Below, piece after piece: positions 27,100-36,653 of a DNA stretch of 64,000 nucleotides. The stretch is from contig NZ_CP114285.2 of assembly GCF_027111255.2 (NCBI RefSeq), positions 620,001 through 684,000 of the forward strand, written 5' to 3'. Under the pieces are notes generated by a model, which saw nothing but the letters and a program-made list of their open reading frames with translations, searched no databases and was not told the origin of the DNA. A program made the translations under genes and the position numbers. The stretch's first letter is position 1. The number at the start of each line of letters is the position of its first letter. Source of the DNA: Flavobacterium flavigenum (GTDB lineage: Bacteria; Bacteroidota; Bacteroidia; Flavobacteriales; Flavobacteriaceae).

Positions 27100-30066
27100 A
27101 TGAAAAAAATACTCTTTTGTCTTGTTTTGATATTTCTCAATTCAGGTCTTTTTTCGCAAGAATTTAAAAGAGAAAAATACAATTTCAATTCCGATTGGAA
27201 ACTAAAAACAGGAGATTTTCAAAATGCGGAATCTCCTGTTTTTGATGATACCAACTGGAGAAAAGTTACACTGCCTCATGCCTACAACCAGGAAGAGGCT
27301 TTTGAAAAGGATATTGACCACCATACCACCGGAATTGTATGGTACAGAAAGAAATTTAAACTTCCTAAAGGAGTCAAAGACAATAAGATTTTTATCGAAT
27401 TTGAAGGAATTCGACAGGGAGGTGTTATTTATGTAAACGGAGAAAAAGCAGGCATTCATGAAAATGGTGTGATGGGCTTTGGGTTTGATATTTCTAAAAT
27501 GATCAAACCTTTTCCGGCAGAAAACACAATTGCCTTAAGAATTGATAATGACTGGAAATACAGGGAAATAGCAACGAATTCTACTTATCAATGGAATAAT
27601 ATGAATTTTAATGCCAATTATGGTGGAATACCGAAAAACGTTTTTCTTCATATTACAAATAAATTATACCAAACACTTCCACTCTATTCTAACCTAAAAA
27701 CTACTGGAGTGTATGTTTATCCATCTGATATAAATATTCAGGAACAAACTGCTATTATCCATGCTGAATCTGAAATTCGTAATGAATTTGATACAGAAAA
27801 AAAGGTAGAATACAATGTCGTTATTGAAGATATCGAGGGTAAAACAATTGCTTCATTTACCGGTGAAAAAGCAAGCCTTCTTCCTAATGAAACAAAAATT
27901 ATTAAAGCCAGTAAATTCATTAATAATTTACATTTTTGGAGCTGGGGTTACGGCTATTTATACACAGTAAAAACCATTTTAAAAGTCGATGGAAAAGTCG
28001 TTGATGAAGTTTCTACTAAAACCGGCTTTCGCAAAACAGCATTCAAAAATGGCGAAATCTGGCTGAATGACAGAGTGATTCAGATAAAAGGCTACGCACA
28101 ACGAACCAGCAACGAATGGCCGGCTATCGGAATGTCTGTTCCGCCATGGCTGAGTGATTTCAGTAATAAATTAATTGTAGAAGGGAACGGGAATTTAGTA
28201 CGCTGGATGCACGTTACACCCTGGAAGCAAGATGTAGAATCCTGCGACAGAGTTGGCTTATTACAGGCAATGCCCGCCGGAGATGCTGAAAAGGATGCCA
28301 AAGGCGAACAATGGAAGCAGCGTGTCAACTTAATGCGCGATGCTATCATTTACAACCGGAATAACCCAAGTATTATTTTTTATGAGAGCGGCAATGAATC
28401 TATCAGCGAAGAGCATATGAAAGAAATGAAAGCCATCCGAAATCTATACGATCCCAACGGCGGACGCGCTATCGGCTCCCGTGAAATGCTCGACAGCAAA
28501 GAAGCTGAATATGGCGGGGAAATGCTTTACATTAATAAAAGTGCAGGAATCCCTTTATGGGCAACCGAATATTCAAGAGATGAAGGCCTTCGTAAATACT
28601 GGGACGAATTCTCTCCTCCTTTTCACAAAGAAGGTGCTGGTCCTCTATACCGCGATAAACCTGCTGAAGACTACAACCACAATCAGGACCGTCATGCCAT
28701 CGAAAATATTACAAGGTGGTATGATTATTACAGGGAAAGACCCGGAACAGGAAAAAGAGTAAATTCGGGTGGTGTTAATATTATTTTTTCCGACTCCAAT
28801 ACCCATCATAGAGGCGAATCTAATTACAGGACCAGTGGCGAGCTAGATGCCATGCGTATTCCAAAAGACGGATTTTGGGCACATCAGGTAATGTGGGACG
28901 GCTGGGTTGATATCGAAAAACACCGTACTCACATTATGGGACACTGGAATTATGCTGATAAAGTGGTCAAAAACATTTACGTGGTTTCAACAGCCTCAAA
29001 AGTAGAACTTTTCATTAACGGAATCTCGCAGGGTTTTGGAAAACAAAGCAACCAGTTTCTCTTTACCTTTGAAAACATTGCTTTTAAAGAAGGTACTATA
29101 AAAGCGATTGGCTACAATGAAAAAGGAACTATTTTGAGTGAAGACTCCAAAATAACTGTTGGAAATCCAGAAGTAATCAGATTAAAATTAATTACGCAAA
29201 AACAGGGATTTTTGGCTGACGGTGCTGATGTAGCAATAGTTGATGTTGAAGTGATTGACAAAAACGGAAATCGCTGTCCAATCAGCAATGACATGATCGC
29301 TTTTTCTGTTGAAGGTCCGGTAACCTGGTTAGGTGGAATTGCACAGGGTCCAAAAAATTATATTCTTTCTAAAACGATTCCGGTTGAAAATGGCGTTAAC
29401 AGAGTTATGCTACAATCTATGATAAAAAGTGGAAAAATAAAAATTTCGGCTACAGCCAAAGGATTAAAACCTGCAGAAGTGGCTTTTGAAAGTAAAACGA
29501 TAAAGAATCAAAATGGACTTTCTACAGCAATTCCGGGTATTAATTTAGCGTCAAATTTAGAAAGAGGTCCTACTCCTAAAACACCATCATACACAATAAA
29601 AAGAAATCCTGTTGCTATAGTAAACGCTTCATCGCCTTCTAATAATAATGAGACATTTAAAAGTTATGATGATAACGAATTGACGGAATGGAAAAATGAT
29701 GGGAATATAAAAAGTGGTTCCATAACGTATACATTGTCAAAACCTTCAATAGTGGATGAATGTGTAATTAAATTGACAGGATGGAGGTCTAAAATCTATC
29801 CAATTCGTATTTTAGCAGGTGATAAAGAAGTTTTCGAAGGAAATACAACGCAAAGTTTAGGCTATATCACTATTCCTTTAGAACCGGTTTTAGCTGATAA
29901 AATAACAATCGAACTCATCGGATCTAACACAGAAAAAGATGGATTCTCTAAAATTGTTGAAGTCGAAGCAAACAAAGATTTGGATTTATTTAAAGACCCA
30001 ACAGCAGTAAATGCAAAAGGACAATTACGCATTGTAGAAATAGAATTTTATGAAAAAATCAAATAA
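27100..30066 (+). CDS. GH2 family glycoside hydrolase with C-terminal sugar-binding domain
   Basis: The 988-residue protein has a Sec signal peptide (ends GLFSQE). Residues about 30-200 are the GH2 sugar-binding domain (VTLPHAYNQEEAFEKD, GIVWYRKKFKLPKG), then an immunoglobulin-like domain and the TIM barrel (RVIQIKGYAQRTSNEWPAIG). The likely acid/base Glu is in FYESGNESISEEH near residue 430 and the likely nucleophile in ATEYSRDEG near residue 489. The last 150 residues (ASSPSNNNETFKSYDDNELTEW) look like a discoidin-type carbohydrate-binding domain. In this setting a beta-galactosidase or beta-glucuronidase for rhamnogalacturonan side chains is likely; the exact sugar is not readable. It overlaps the next gene by 17 bp. 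Confidence 0.85.
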   Translation: MKKILFCLVLIFLNSGLFSQEFKREKYNFNSDWKLKTGDFQNAESPVFDDTNWRKVTLPHAYNQEEAFEKDIDHHTTGIVWYRKKFKLPKGVKDNKIFIEFEGIRQGGVIYVNGEKAGIHENGVMGFGFDISKMIKPFPAENTIALRIDNDWKYREIATNSTYQWNNMNFNANYGGIPKNVFLHITNKLYQTLPLYSNLKTTGVYVYPSDINIQEQTAIIHAESEIRNEFDTEKKVEYNVVIEDIEGKTIASFTGEKASLLPNETKIIKASKFINNLHFWSWGYGYLYTVKTILKVDGKVVDEVSTKTGFRKTAFKNGEIWLNDRVIQIKGYAQRTSNEWPAIGMSVPPWLSDFSNKLIVEGNGNLVRWMHVTPWKQDVESCDRVGLLQAMPAGDAEKDAKGEQWKQRVNLMRDAIIYNRNNPSIIFYESGNESISEEHMKEMKAIRNLYDPNGGRAIGSREMLDSKEAEYGGEMLYINKSAGIPLWATEYSRDEGLRKYWDEFSPPFHKEGAGPLYRDKPAEDYNHNQDRHAIENITRWYDYYRERPGTGKRVNSGGVNIIFSDSNTHHRGESNYRTSGELDAMRIPKDGFWAHQVMWDGWVDIEKHRTHIMGHWNYADKVVKNIYVVSTASKVELFINGISQGFGKQSNQFLFTFENIAFKEGTIKAIGYNEKGTILSEDSKITVGNPEVIRLKLITQKQGFLADGADVAIVDVEVIDKNGNRCPISNDMIAFSVEGPVTWLGGIAQGPKNYILSKTIPVENGVNRVMLQSMIKSGKIKISATAKGLKPAEVAFESKTIKNQNGLSTAIPGINLASNLERGPTPKTPSYTIKRNPVAIVNASSPSNNNETFKSYDDNELTEWKNDGNIKSGSITYTLSKPSIVDECVIKLTGWRSKIYPIRILAGDKEVFEGNTTQSLGYITIPLEPVLADKITIELIGSNTEKDGFSKIVEVEANKDLDLFKDPTAVNAKGQLRIVEIEFYEKIK

Positions 30067-31858
30067 TTTAAACCGATTTAAGGCAGCCTTATTTTGTATT
30101 TCTTTAGGGATGAGTCTTTCTGTATTCTCACAAAAAAAGGAAATTCCGTTATGGGACAAAATTCCTGATGCGATTGAAAACAAAGAATATACAGAAAAAA
30201 TAGTCACTAATAAAGATGGCATTGCTGTAGACGTACGCAAAGTAACAGTACCTACTCTGACAGCTTATTTTGCAGATCAGGAAAAATCAAACGGAACTTC
30301 CGTTATAATATGCCCCGGAGGTGCTTACGGAATGCTAGCCATTGACAAAGAAGGCTATAAAGTTGCCGAATGGCTTAACAGCTTAGGTATAAATGCTTTT
30401 GTTTTAAAATACCGATTGCCTAGCGATTTGATTATGAAAAACAAAACTGTCGGACCATTGCAGGATGCACAGGAAGCCGTTCGTCTGGTTAGAAGAAATG
30501 CAGTAAAATGGAAATTAGACCCTAACAAAATTGGTTTCATGGGATTTTCTGCCGGAGGTCATCTGGCAGCAACTTTAGCTACACATTATGACGATAAAGT
30601 TTATATTCCTTCTGATACAACAAGCGCAAAACCTAATTTCTCAATTTTGATTTATCCTGTAATATCTATGCAGGAAGGTATTACGCATCAGGGTTCTAAA
30701 GACAATCTACTAGGCAAAAATGTTCAGGGCGAAATAGTTGACAAATATTCTAATGAAAAACAGGTAACGGCTTCAACGCCCAAAACATTTTTGATTCATG
30801 CTACAGATGATAAAGCTGTGCCAGTAGAAAATAGTATCAATTATTACCTCGCTTTAAAAAAAGAAAAAGTCCCGGCAGAGATGCATTTATATGAAAACGG
30901 AGGTCATGGATTTGGTCTTGGCGTAAAAGGCACTAATGCATACTGGCCTGAAACCTGCAAAAAATGGCTGGCTGTTAACGATTATATTTTAAATTCTGAT
31001 GGTTATGTATTCACTTATTTTAAGGGTAATGGCGAAGACGGACTGCATATGGCATACAGCGAAGACGGCTATAAATGGAATACTTTAAAAAATGATACCT
31101 CTTTTTTAACTCCTGAAGTTGGAAAAGATAAACTTATGCGTGATCCTTGTGTAATAAAAGACGGTGACGGCTTATATCACATGGTTTGGACTGTAAGCTG
31201 GACAGACAAAGGTATAGGTTATGCTTCCTCAAAAGATTTGATTCACTGGTCAAAACAGGAATTTATTCCGGTTATGGCACATGAAAACAAAGCAAGAAAT
31301 ACCTGGGCTCCGGAAATTACGTATGATGAAAAATCTAAAACTTATATGATTTACTGGGCCTCAACAATTGACGGAAAGTTTTTAGAAACCAAATCGGAAG
31401 AAGAAAAAGGATACAATCACAGAATTTATTACACAAAAACCAAAGATTTCAAAAAGTTCTCCAAAACCAAATTACTTTACGAACCTGGGTTTAATGTTAT
31501 CGATGCTTCTATTGTAAAAACAGACAAAGGTTACACCATGTATTTAAAAGACGAAACCAAAGTACCGGTTCAGAAAAATTTAAAAGTAGCAACCAGTAAA
31601 AAACTCAAAGGTCCATACACAAAGGCAAGTGAACCTATTACAGGAAATTACTGGGCTGAAGGCCCTACTGCTATTCAAATAAACAATGAATGGATTGTAT
31701 ATTTTGATAAATACACTCAAAAGAAATATGGTGCCGTAAAACAAACCTCCAAAGGCTGGGAAGACATTTCTGATGAGGTTAGTTTTCCTAAAGGCACACG
31801 TCATGGAACTGTTTTGAAAGTTCCCTCAAAGGTAATTACTGAATTGAAAAAACTATAA
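30050..31858 (+). CDS. Two-domain enzyme: alpha/beta-hydrolase esterase fused to GH43-like propeller
   Basis: The 602-residue protein has a Sec signal peptide (ends SVFSQKK). Residues about 35-310 are an alpha/beta-hydrolase of the acetylesterase type: oxyanion region VIICPGGAYGMLA, nucleophile GFSAGGH near residues 164-170, Asp in ATDDKAVPVENS and His in NGGHGFGLG. Residues about 315-602 form a five-bladed propeller like GH43: DKLMRDPCVIKDGDGLYHMVWTVSWT, NTWAPEITYDEKSKTYMIYWAS, VIDASIVKTDKGYTMYLKDE, YWAEGPTAIQIN. One chain could thus deacetylate and cut a side chain of pectin. It starts inside the end of GH2 (17 bp overlap), so the four genes from 23041 form one operon. No terminator is obvious after it. 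Confidence 0.82.
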   Translation: MKKSNNLNRFKAALFCISLGMSLSVFSQKKEIPLWDKIPDAIENKEYTEKIVTNKDGIAVDVRKVTVPTLTAYFADQEKSNGTSVIICPGGAYGMLAIDKEGYKVAEWLNSLGINAFVLKYRLPSDLIMKNKTVGPLQDAQEAVRLVRRNAVKWKLDPNKIGFMGFSAGGHLAATLATHYDDKVYIPSDTTSAKPNFSILIYPVISMQEGITHQGSKDNLLGKNVQGEIVDKYSNEKQVTASTPKTFLIHATDDKAVPVENSINYYLALKKEKVPAEMHLYENGGHGFGLGVKGTNAYWPETCKKWLAVNDYILNSDGYVFTYFKGNGEDGLHMAYSEDGYKWNTLKNDTSFLTPEVGKDKLMRDPCVIKDGDGLYHMVWTVSWTDKGIGYASSKDLIHWSKQEFIPVMAHENKARNTWAPEITYDEKSKTYMIYWASTIDGKFLETKSEEEKGYNHRIYYTKTKDFKKFSKTKLLYEPGFNVIDASIVKTDKGYTMYLKDETKVPVQKNLKVATSKKLKGPYTKASEPITGNYWAEGPTAIQINNEWIVYFDKYTQKKYGAVKQTSKGWEDISDEVSFPKGTRHGTVLKVPSKVITELKKL

Positions 31859-32067
31859 GTTAAATATACCAATAACCTAATTGGGTTGTAAAATCTACTA
31901 TTATAATTTGCTAAAAAACATTTTCATACTTTATTCCCATGTAATATATCATTACTTTATTATGTAGTAAAATAAATACAAATTATAACTTATTATATTT
32001 GTTAAAGTAATTTAAAATTCTATTTTTACAAAAAAAATCTTACTTAATAATTAATGTAAAAATAGTT

Positions 32068-33876
32068 ATGGGACATTTTTCAGAACAGGTACATATCAGC
32101 ATAGGGAGTTTTACCCAAAACGTCGTTTATCATAATTTAGAACTGTCACAAAAGATGGCCGATCACCATCATTTTTCTTTTGTATGGCAATACACAGGCA
32201 AGGCGATCATAAACCCCGCAGACCAGGCAAAGGCATTGCGAACCTATCTTGGCGATGAAGTTATCTTTACCTTTAAAAGCCTTACCGGAATAAGGTTGAT
32301 GAGCAAAGGAATCATTACCGAGCTTTCATCAATAGACCTTCACGGCAGTGCCGAAGGATTGCATGTCAAAGGCATCAGCCACACTATTGTGCTGGACGAT
32401 ATGAAAAAGTCAAGAACCTATCAGCAAAGAGGCATGAATGATATCGTGCTCGATATTTTAGCAGAAGGACCGGGAGAATTCTATGAAAGGGATGCTATAA
32501 AATCGACTTACCTTCAGGAATTCAAATACCTGGCCCAGTACAATGAGACCAATTTTGATTTCTTGAAACGATTGGCCAGCCGATACGGGCAGTGGTTCTA
32601 TTTTGATGGAATGCGGATGCAGTTCGGACAAACCAAAACCAGCAAAATAAAACTCATCAACGGGTCTTCGCTTCATGGTTTTAAAATCCAGACCAACATG
32701 GCTTCCCATAAAATTTCTTTGGGAGGGTATGATTACAATGGAGCATCCAACATTCGTAATGCCTCAGCAAGAACTTCATCAGGAAGCAAAGACAGTTTTT
32801 CTGCTGTAGTGGGACATAATCAGGGAACCGTTGCCCAAAACGATTTGAATAATGGAGCTTACACCACCAATGCCCAAAGCAGCGAAGAAATACAGGAAAT
32901 GGTCAGACTGCAGACCGCAGGCAGCGACGCCAATAGTGTATATTACAGCGGAATATCTTATTTTCCGTTAGGACTTGGACAGGTTTTTAGTATCATAAAC
33001 CAGACTGTAGAACACGAACTGATTGTGACAGAAGTAACACATGTTTCTCAGGTCCATGGAAACTATTCCTGTAATTTCAAGGCCATTCCGGCAGATGTTG
33101 CAGCCCCTCATTATACAGACGTACATGTATTTGCGAAAGCAGAAACACAGCCAGCAAAAGTAAAAGACAACAACGACCCGGAAGGATTGGGACGCGTAAA
33201 AGTACAATTCAACTGGGCAGGCGGAAACAATTCAAGTGATTGGCTTCGAATGATTCAGCCACATTCGGGTTCAGGAAAAGGATTTTACTTTATACCTGAA
33301 ATTGACGAAGAAGTGCTGGTGGGCTTTGAAGGGAGCAATGCACAGAATCCGTATGTTTTGGGAACGCAATACAATGGAAATGCTACAAGCGGTTATGCAG
33401 ACGGTCAGAATAATGTAAAAGCGATTCATACCAGAAGTGGACATATTCTAAAATTTACGGAAGACGAAAGTATCATTATCACAGATAAAATTGGTAATGA
33501 AATTCAGTTCGATACGATTGATGGAAATATCAATATTACGGCACCAAAAATCATAACCATGAATGCCTCTAATATTATTATGAATGCTTCTGAAAATATT
33601 ACAACCACTGCAGGAATGAATATTACTGAAAGTGCAGGGGTTGATAAATCGACCTCTGTTGGAATGATGCATAGTACGATAGTTGGAGGTGATAGTTTAT
33701 TAAATGTAACAGGAAGCCATTCAGAATATTTCGAAGGAGAATTACATTCGGAAACCAAAAAAGAGCGAAAAACCGTAAGTGAAGGTGAAATTGTTTCCCA
33801 TACCACAGAAAAATACAAAATACATTCAGAAAAAGGAATAGAGAAAAACAGTAGTGAAAGTACCAATCAAAATTAA
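32068..33876 (+). CDS. vgrG: Type VI secretion VgrG-like spike protein
   Basis: The 602-residue protein reads as a Bacteroidota-type VgrG. The N-terminal half has the gp27-like hub (TYLGDEVIFTFKSLTGIRLMSKGIITEL, YLAQYNETNFDFLKRLASRYGQWFYFDG near 160-190), then the gp5-like OB fold (KVKDNNDPEGLGRVKVQFNWAGG near 370-392, DWLRMIQPHSGSGKGFYFIPEIDEEVLVGFEGSN), and from about 450 a beta-helix needle built of short repeats (NITAPKIITMNASNIIMNASENITTT). It would form the tip of a type VI secretion spike that carries the downstream effector. No other type VI structural genes are in the window, so it is an orphan cargo unit. It starts 209 bp after the pectin locus. Confidence 0.92.
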   Translation: MGHFSEQVHISIGSFTQNVVYHNLELSQKMADHHHFSFVWQYTGKAIINPADQAKALRTYLGDEVIFTFKSLTGIRLMSKGIITELSSIDLHGSAEGLHVKGISHTIVLDDMKKSRTYQQRGMNDIVLDILAEGPGEFYERDAIKSTYLQEFKYLAQYNETNFDFLKRLASRYGQWFYFDGMRMQFGQTKTSKIKLINGSSLHGFKIQTNMASHKISLGGYDYNGASNIRNASARTSSGSKDSFSAVVGHNQGTVAQNDLNNGAYTTNAQSSEEIQEMVRLQTAGSDANSVYYSGISYFPLGLGQVFSIINQTVEHELIVTEVTHVSQVHGNYSCNFKAIPADVAAPHYTDVHVFAKAETQPAKVKDNNDPEGLGRVKVQFNWAGGNNSSDWLRMIQPHSGSGKGFYFIPEIDEEVLVGFEGSNAQNPYVLGTQYNGNATSGYADGQNNVKAIHTRSGHILKFTEDESIIITDKIGNEIQFDTIDGNINITAPKIITMNASNIIMNASENITTTAGMNITESAGVDKSTSVGMMHSTIVGGDSLLNVTGSHSEYFEGELHSETKKERKTVSEGEIVSHTTEKYKIHSEKGIEKNSSESTNQN

Positions 33877-33885
33877 TTCAAAACC

Positions 33886-34221
33886 ATGGAAACTATTCAC
33901 GGAATAACAATAATACAGAGAGAAGGTAGACTCCAAATGTTTTGCAATCATAAAAACCAAGCTGTCTATATAATAAATAACGATGAAGTAACCTATAAAG
34001 ATCCGTTTGGCAATTCTATGTCAAACACATCCTGTCAAGTACAAATTAATGGGGAATCTTTTGAATTAAATCATCATGGTGAAGAGATCCGATTAAAAAA
34101 CGGTACAACGATAATGCTATTGCCTAAAGAAGATATTCAGGATCTGGCCAACAAGACATTTTATGATGACGGGCAATTTAAAGTAATCGATTTTCTAACA
34201 AATACAATAACCTCAGAGTAA
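33886..34221 (+). CDS. Small unknown protein between VgrG and effector
   Basis: I do not recognise this 111-residue protein. It starts 9 bp after vgrG and ends 5 bp before the effector gene, so the three are surely co-transcribed. It has no signal peptide or membrane segment. The sequence suggests a small beta-rich fold (GITIIQREGRLQMFCNHKNQAVYIINNDEVTYKDPFG ... SCQVQING) with an acidic C-terminus. From position alone an adaptor or spike-tip protein that links VgrG and effector is likely; an antitoxin is less so, since the better immunity candidate follows the effector. Confidence 0.6.
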   Translation: METIHGITIIQREGRLQMFCNHKNQAVYIINNDEVTYKDPFGNSMSNTSCQVQINGESFELNHHGEEIRLKNGTTIMLLPKEDIQDLANKTFYDDGQFKVIDFLTNTITSE

Positions 34222-34226
34222 AAAGT

Positions 34227-36653
34227 ATGTCAAGAACCAGATATGTAAAAGGTAAAATTACCGAGATCACTGGTGGTACTAACACCATATATGCCAAGAG
34301 CGGAATCAAATTTATTTCCGAAAAAAAAATCGAGATGTCTGCTCCGGAAACTACTTATGGAGAACCGGAAAAATATGTTCCCCCTCCTGTTAAAATTATA
34401 GAGAGCAACTATAAACTCAATAGTACATACGCACATGAACAATTAGTTTCCTTAGCTAAGCAATTGGATGAACTGCCATTTATGTTTTTTATGGTTGGGG
34501 TTTTTGGCAATGAAATTGAAGCCAGCGCCTTAAGCAAACTATACAGAGGTCTTAGTGATGGGACTATTAAAGTTCCTGAGATAGTCGTTACAAGAACTCC
34601 TATGAATGGAAGAAAAGCCAATTACAGTAACTATCAAAAAAAGATACTCGTATGGGAGCATTTTATAGATCTAGCAATAAAGGACAATGATGTGAGAGCA
34701 GAATTGATGGCTGCTTTGGTAGAAGAATATGGGCATCATATAGATAATTTATTAAGAACAGAGCTCGCAACCAATGGAATAAAAGATACCGATTATATAG
34801 ACGAAGGTGCCAAGTTTGCCTACGCCTTGTTTAATTTTGATATTTTTAACGAAAAACAGCTTTGTTTTGCTACAGTAGAAACCTCAAATTTTGCAGGAGA
34901 ACTTATAGTCGATTTTAGTGAGTTACATACAGAGCTAAAAGAATATGTAAACGAAGAAAAACAATATGATGCCAACCCAAACGAAGACAATGAAGGCTTT
35001 GGCGCAGGCTTTGAGGCAGGTATGCACGGGGGTATTGAAAGAGAAGCTTTAAAAGAGATGGTTAGAAATAGAAAACTAACCGAATTACAGGTAAAACAAA
35101 TCTATTATGGCAACTGGCTTCGCGATTATTCTCAAATTATTTTAGAAAGCAGTATTAGGCTTGAAAAACCGGATATTGACAAAATAAAGCAAAGTGGGAT
35201 AAAGCATCTTAACAGCCTGCTGAAAATGAATCCTTACAAAGTATCTCATGAGGGTTTGATAAAACTTTTAGAAATATTGGCCGCCAAAGAATTTGTGTTT
35301 GGCTCTGATAAATTCACTCCTAATTATCAAGATCATGTAAAGGTTTTTCAAAAAGATTATGGTGGGCTTACCAAAGATATTTTGGGAATCTATCGTCCTG
35401 AAGAACACATAGACAATCCAAAAGATTTAAATGATTTTAGCAGTCTGAGTATTTCTTTTCAGTATGAATACGCAAAAGGGCAGTACATTATGAAAAAGCT
35501 CTATGCAGGAGAAGACCCTAAATCACTAGTGTTAAATGACCTTAATGTAAAAAATTATATAGCGACAAAAGATACTCCTGATCCTTTAAGACCAACAGCA
35601 GATGCATATATGTTTCAACAAATAAAACTGGCGGTTCAATATGGTAAAAACAAAGACGGTTTCAGGCATTTGGGTGCCGCTTTTCATGTGTTGGAAGACT
35701 TTTTTTCACACACTAATTTTGTAGAAATTTCGTTGATAAAAGCAGGAAGTTTGCTACTGGACCAAAACAAAAATAGTACCTTAGGAAAAAATCTTTTGTT
35801 GGTATATCCATGGGTAGAAGGCAAACAGGGTCAGGATTACAGTACGATTCCTATAGTAACAGGTAAGTTTTTGTTAGACGATACCATGGCAAGCGTATTA
35901 CCTAAAGTAGGCGAAAAAATGTTTCCTGTTGGAATACAGGATTATGTACAAAGAAAACCTGGGGACAGGACATTTCAGGATGCTTTTATACTCACCCTTT
36001 TAGAGGATTTATCAAAAGGACAGCAGTCTGATGGTCTGGAAAAATATCCGGTGTATATGGGAATGAAGGCCTCTGAAATATTGACTATGTATCAAAATTA
36101 TTTAAAATTAATTGATGCGAAAGCAGCGGCAGTAGAATTTATTGGCTGGCCGGCGAGAATAATAGACAGGGGACTAAGCTATATGGGAGATTGTTTAACA
36201 ACATTTAATAATATTGCATATAATTTATTTCTGGGTTCTGCAGATGATGATCTTAAAATAGAACAGACCGAACACAGTAATAAAAACTATGGTACCGACC
36301 CAACCCATACCCAAATTGCCAAAGATGCCCTTAATCATCCACTTAATCCTTTAGCGGCTGAGCTAGCCAAAATTGCAGTACAGGATGTTGCCGAAAAAAT
36401 TCTGGAGATCTGGAAAACAAATAGCGATCCCACAGGAGAACAGCTTGCCAAATATGTAATAAACAAATATACGATACACCCAGTTTACCAGGCTGCTGAC
36501 TGGGCGAATCAAACAGTTAACAAATGGAGTAATCAAAATAAAGATATTATACCAAGACTTCAAAGTGCTACTCTGTATGAACATGCCGAACAGGTAACCG
36601 AAAGAGTGATCAGCAACAAAAAAGTGCAGGAAATTTTAAACTATTTTAAATGA
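34227..36653 (+). CDS. Predicted type VI effector with HET-C-like domain
   Basis: The 808-residue protein has no signal peptide. Its first 50 residues (KGKITEITGGTNTIYAKSGIKF, then PEKYVPPP) look like the short head found on VgrG-associated effectors of Bacteroidota. Residues 165-173 (VEEYGHHID) resemble a zincin motif in which the first His is Glu. Two blocks fit the HET-C family: YYGNWLRDYSQI at about 293-304 and HLGAAFHVLEDFFSHTNFVE at 481-500, the latter rich in possible metal ligands and similar to zinc phospholipase C/S1-P1 nuclease-like folds. A membrane-lipid or nucleic-acid hydrolase toxin is therefore plausible, but not shown. Its stop overlaps the start of the lipoprotein gene by 4 bp (ATGA), as in toxin-immunity pairs. 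Confidence 0.7.
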   Translation: MSRTRYVKGKITEITGGTNTIYAKSGIKFISEKKIEMSAPETTYGEPEKYVPPPVKIIESNYKLNSTYAHEQLVSLAKQLDELPFMFFMVGVFGNEIEASALSKLYRGLSDGTIKVPEIVVTRTPMNGRKANYSNYQKKILVWEHFIDLAIKDNDVRAELMAALVEEYGHHIDNLLRTELATNGIKDTDYIDEGAKFAYALFNFDIFNEKQLCFATVETSNFAGELIVDFSELHTELKEYVNEEKQYDANPNEDNEGFGAGFEAGMHGGIEREALKEMVRNRKLTELQVKQIYYGNWLRDYSQIILESSIRLEKPDIDKIKQSGIKHLNSLLKMNPYKVSHEGLIKLLEILAAKEFVFGSDKFTPNYQDHVKVFQKDYGGLTKDILGIYRPEEHIDNPKDLNDFSSLSISFQYEYAKGQYIMKKLYAGEDPKSLVLNDLNVKNYIATKDTPDPLRPTADAYMFQQIKLAVQYGKNKDGFRHLGAAFHVLEDFFSHTNFVEISLIKAGSLLLDQNKNSTLGKNLLLVYPWVEGKQGQDYSTIPIVTGKFLLDDTMASVLPKVGEKMFPVGIQDYVQRKPGDRTFQDAFILTLLEDLSKGQQSDGLEKYPVYMGMKASEILTMYQNYLKLIDAKAAAVEFIGWPARIIDRGLSYMGDCLTTFNNIAYNLFLGSADDDLKIEQTEHSNKNYGTDPTHTQIAKDALNHPLNPLAAELAKIAVQDVAEKILEIWKTNSDPTGEQLAKYVINKYTIHPVYQAADWANQTVNKWSNQNKDIIPRLQSATLYEHAEQVTERVISNKKVQEILNYFK

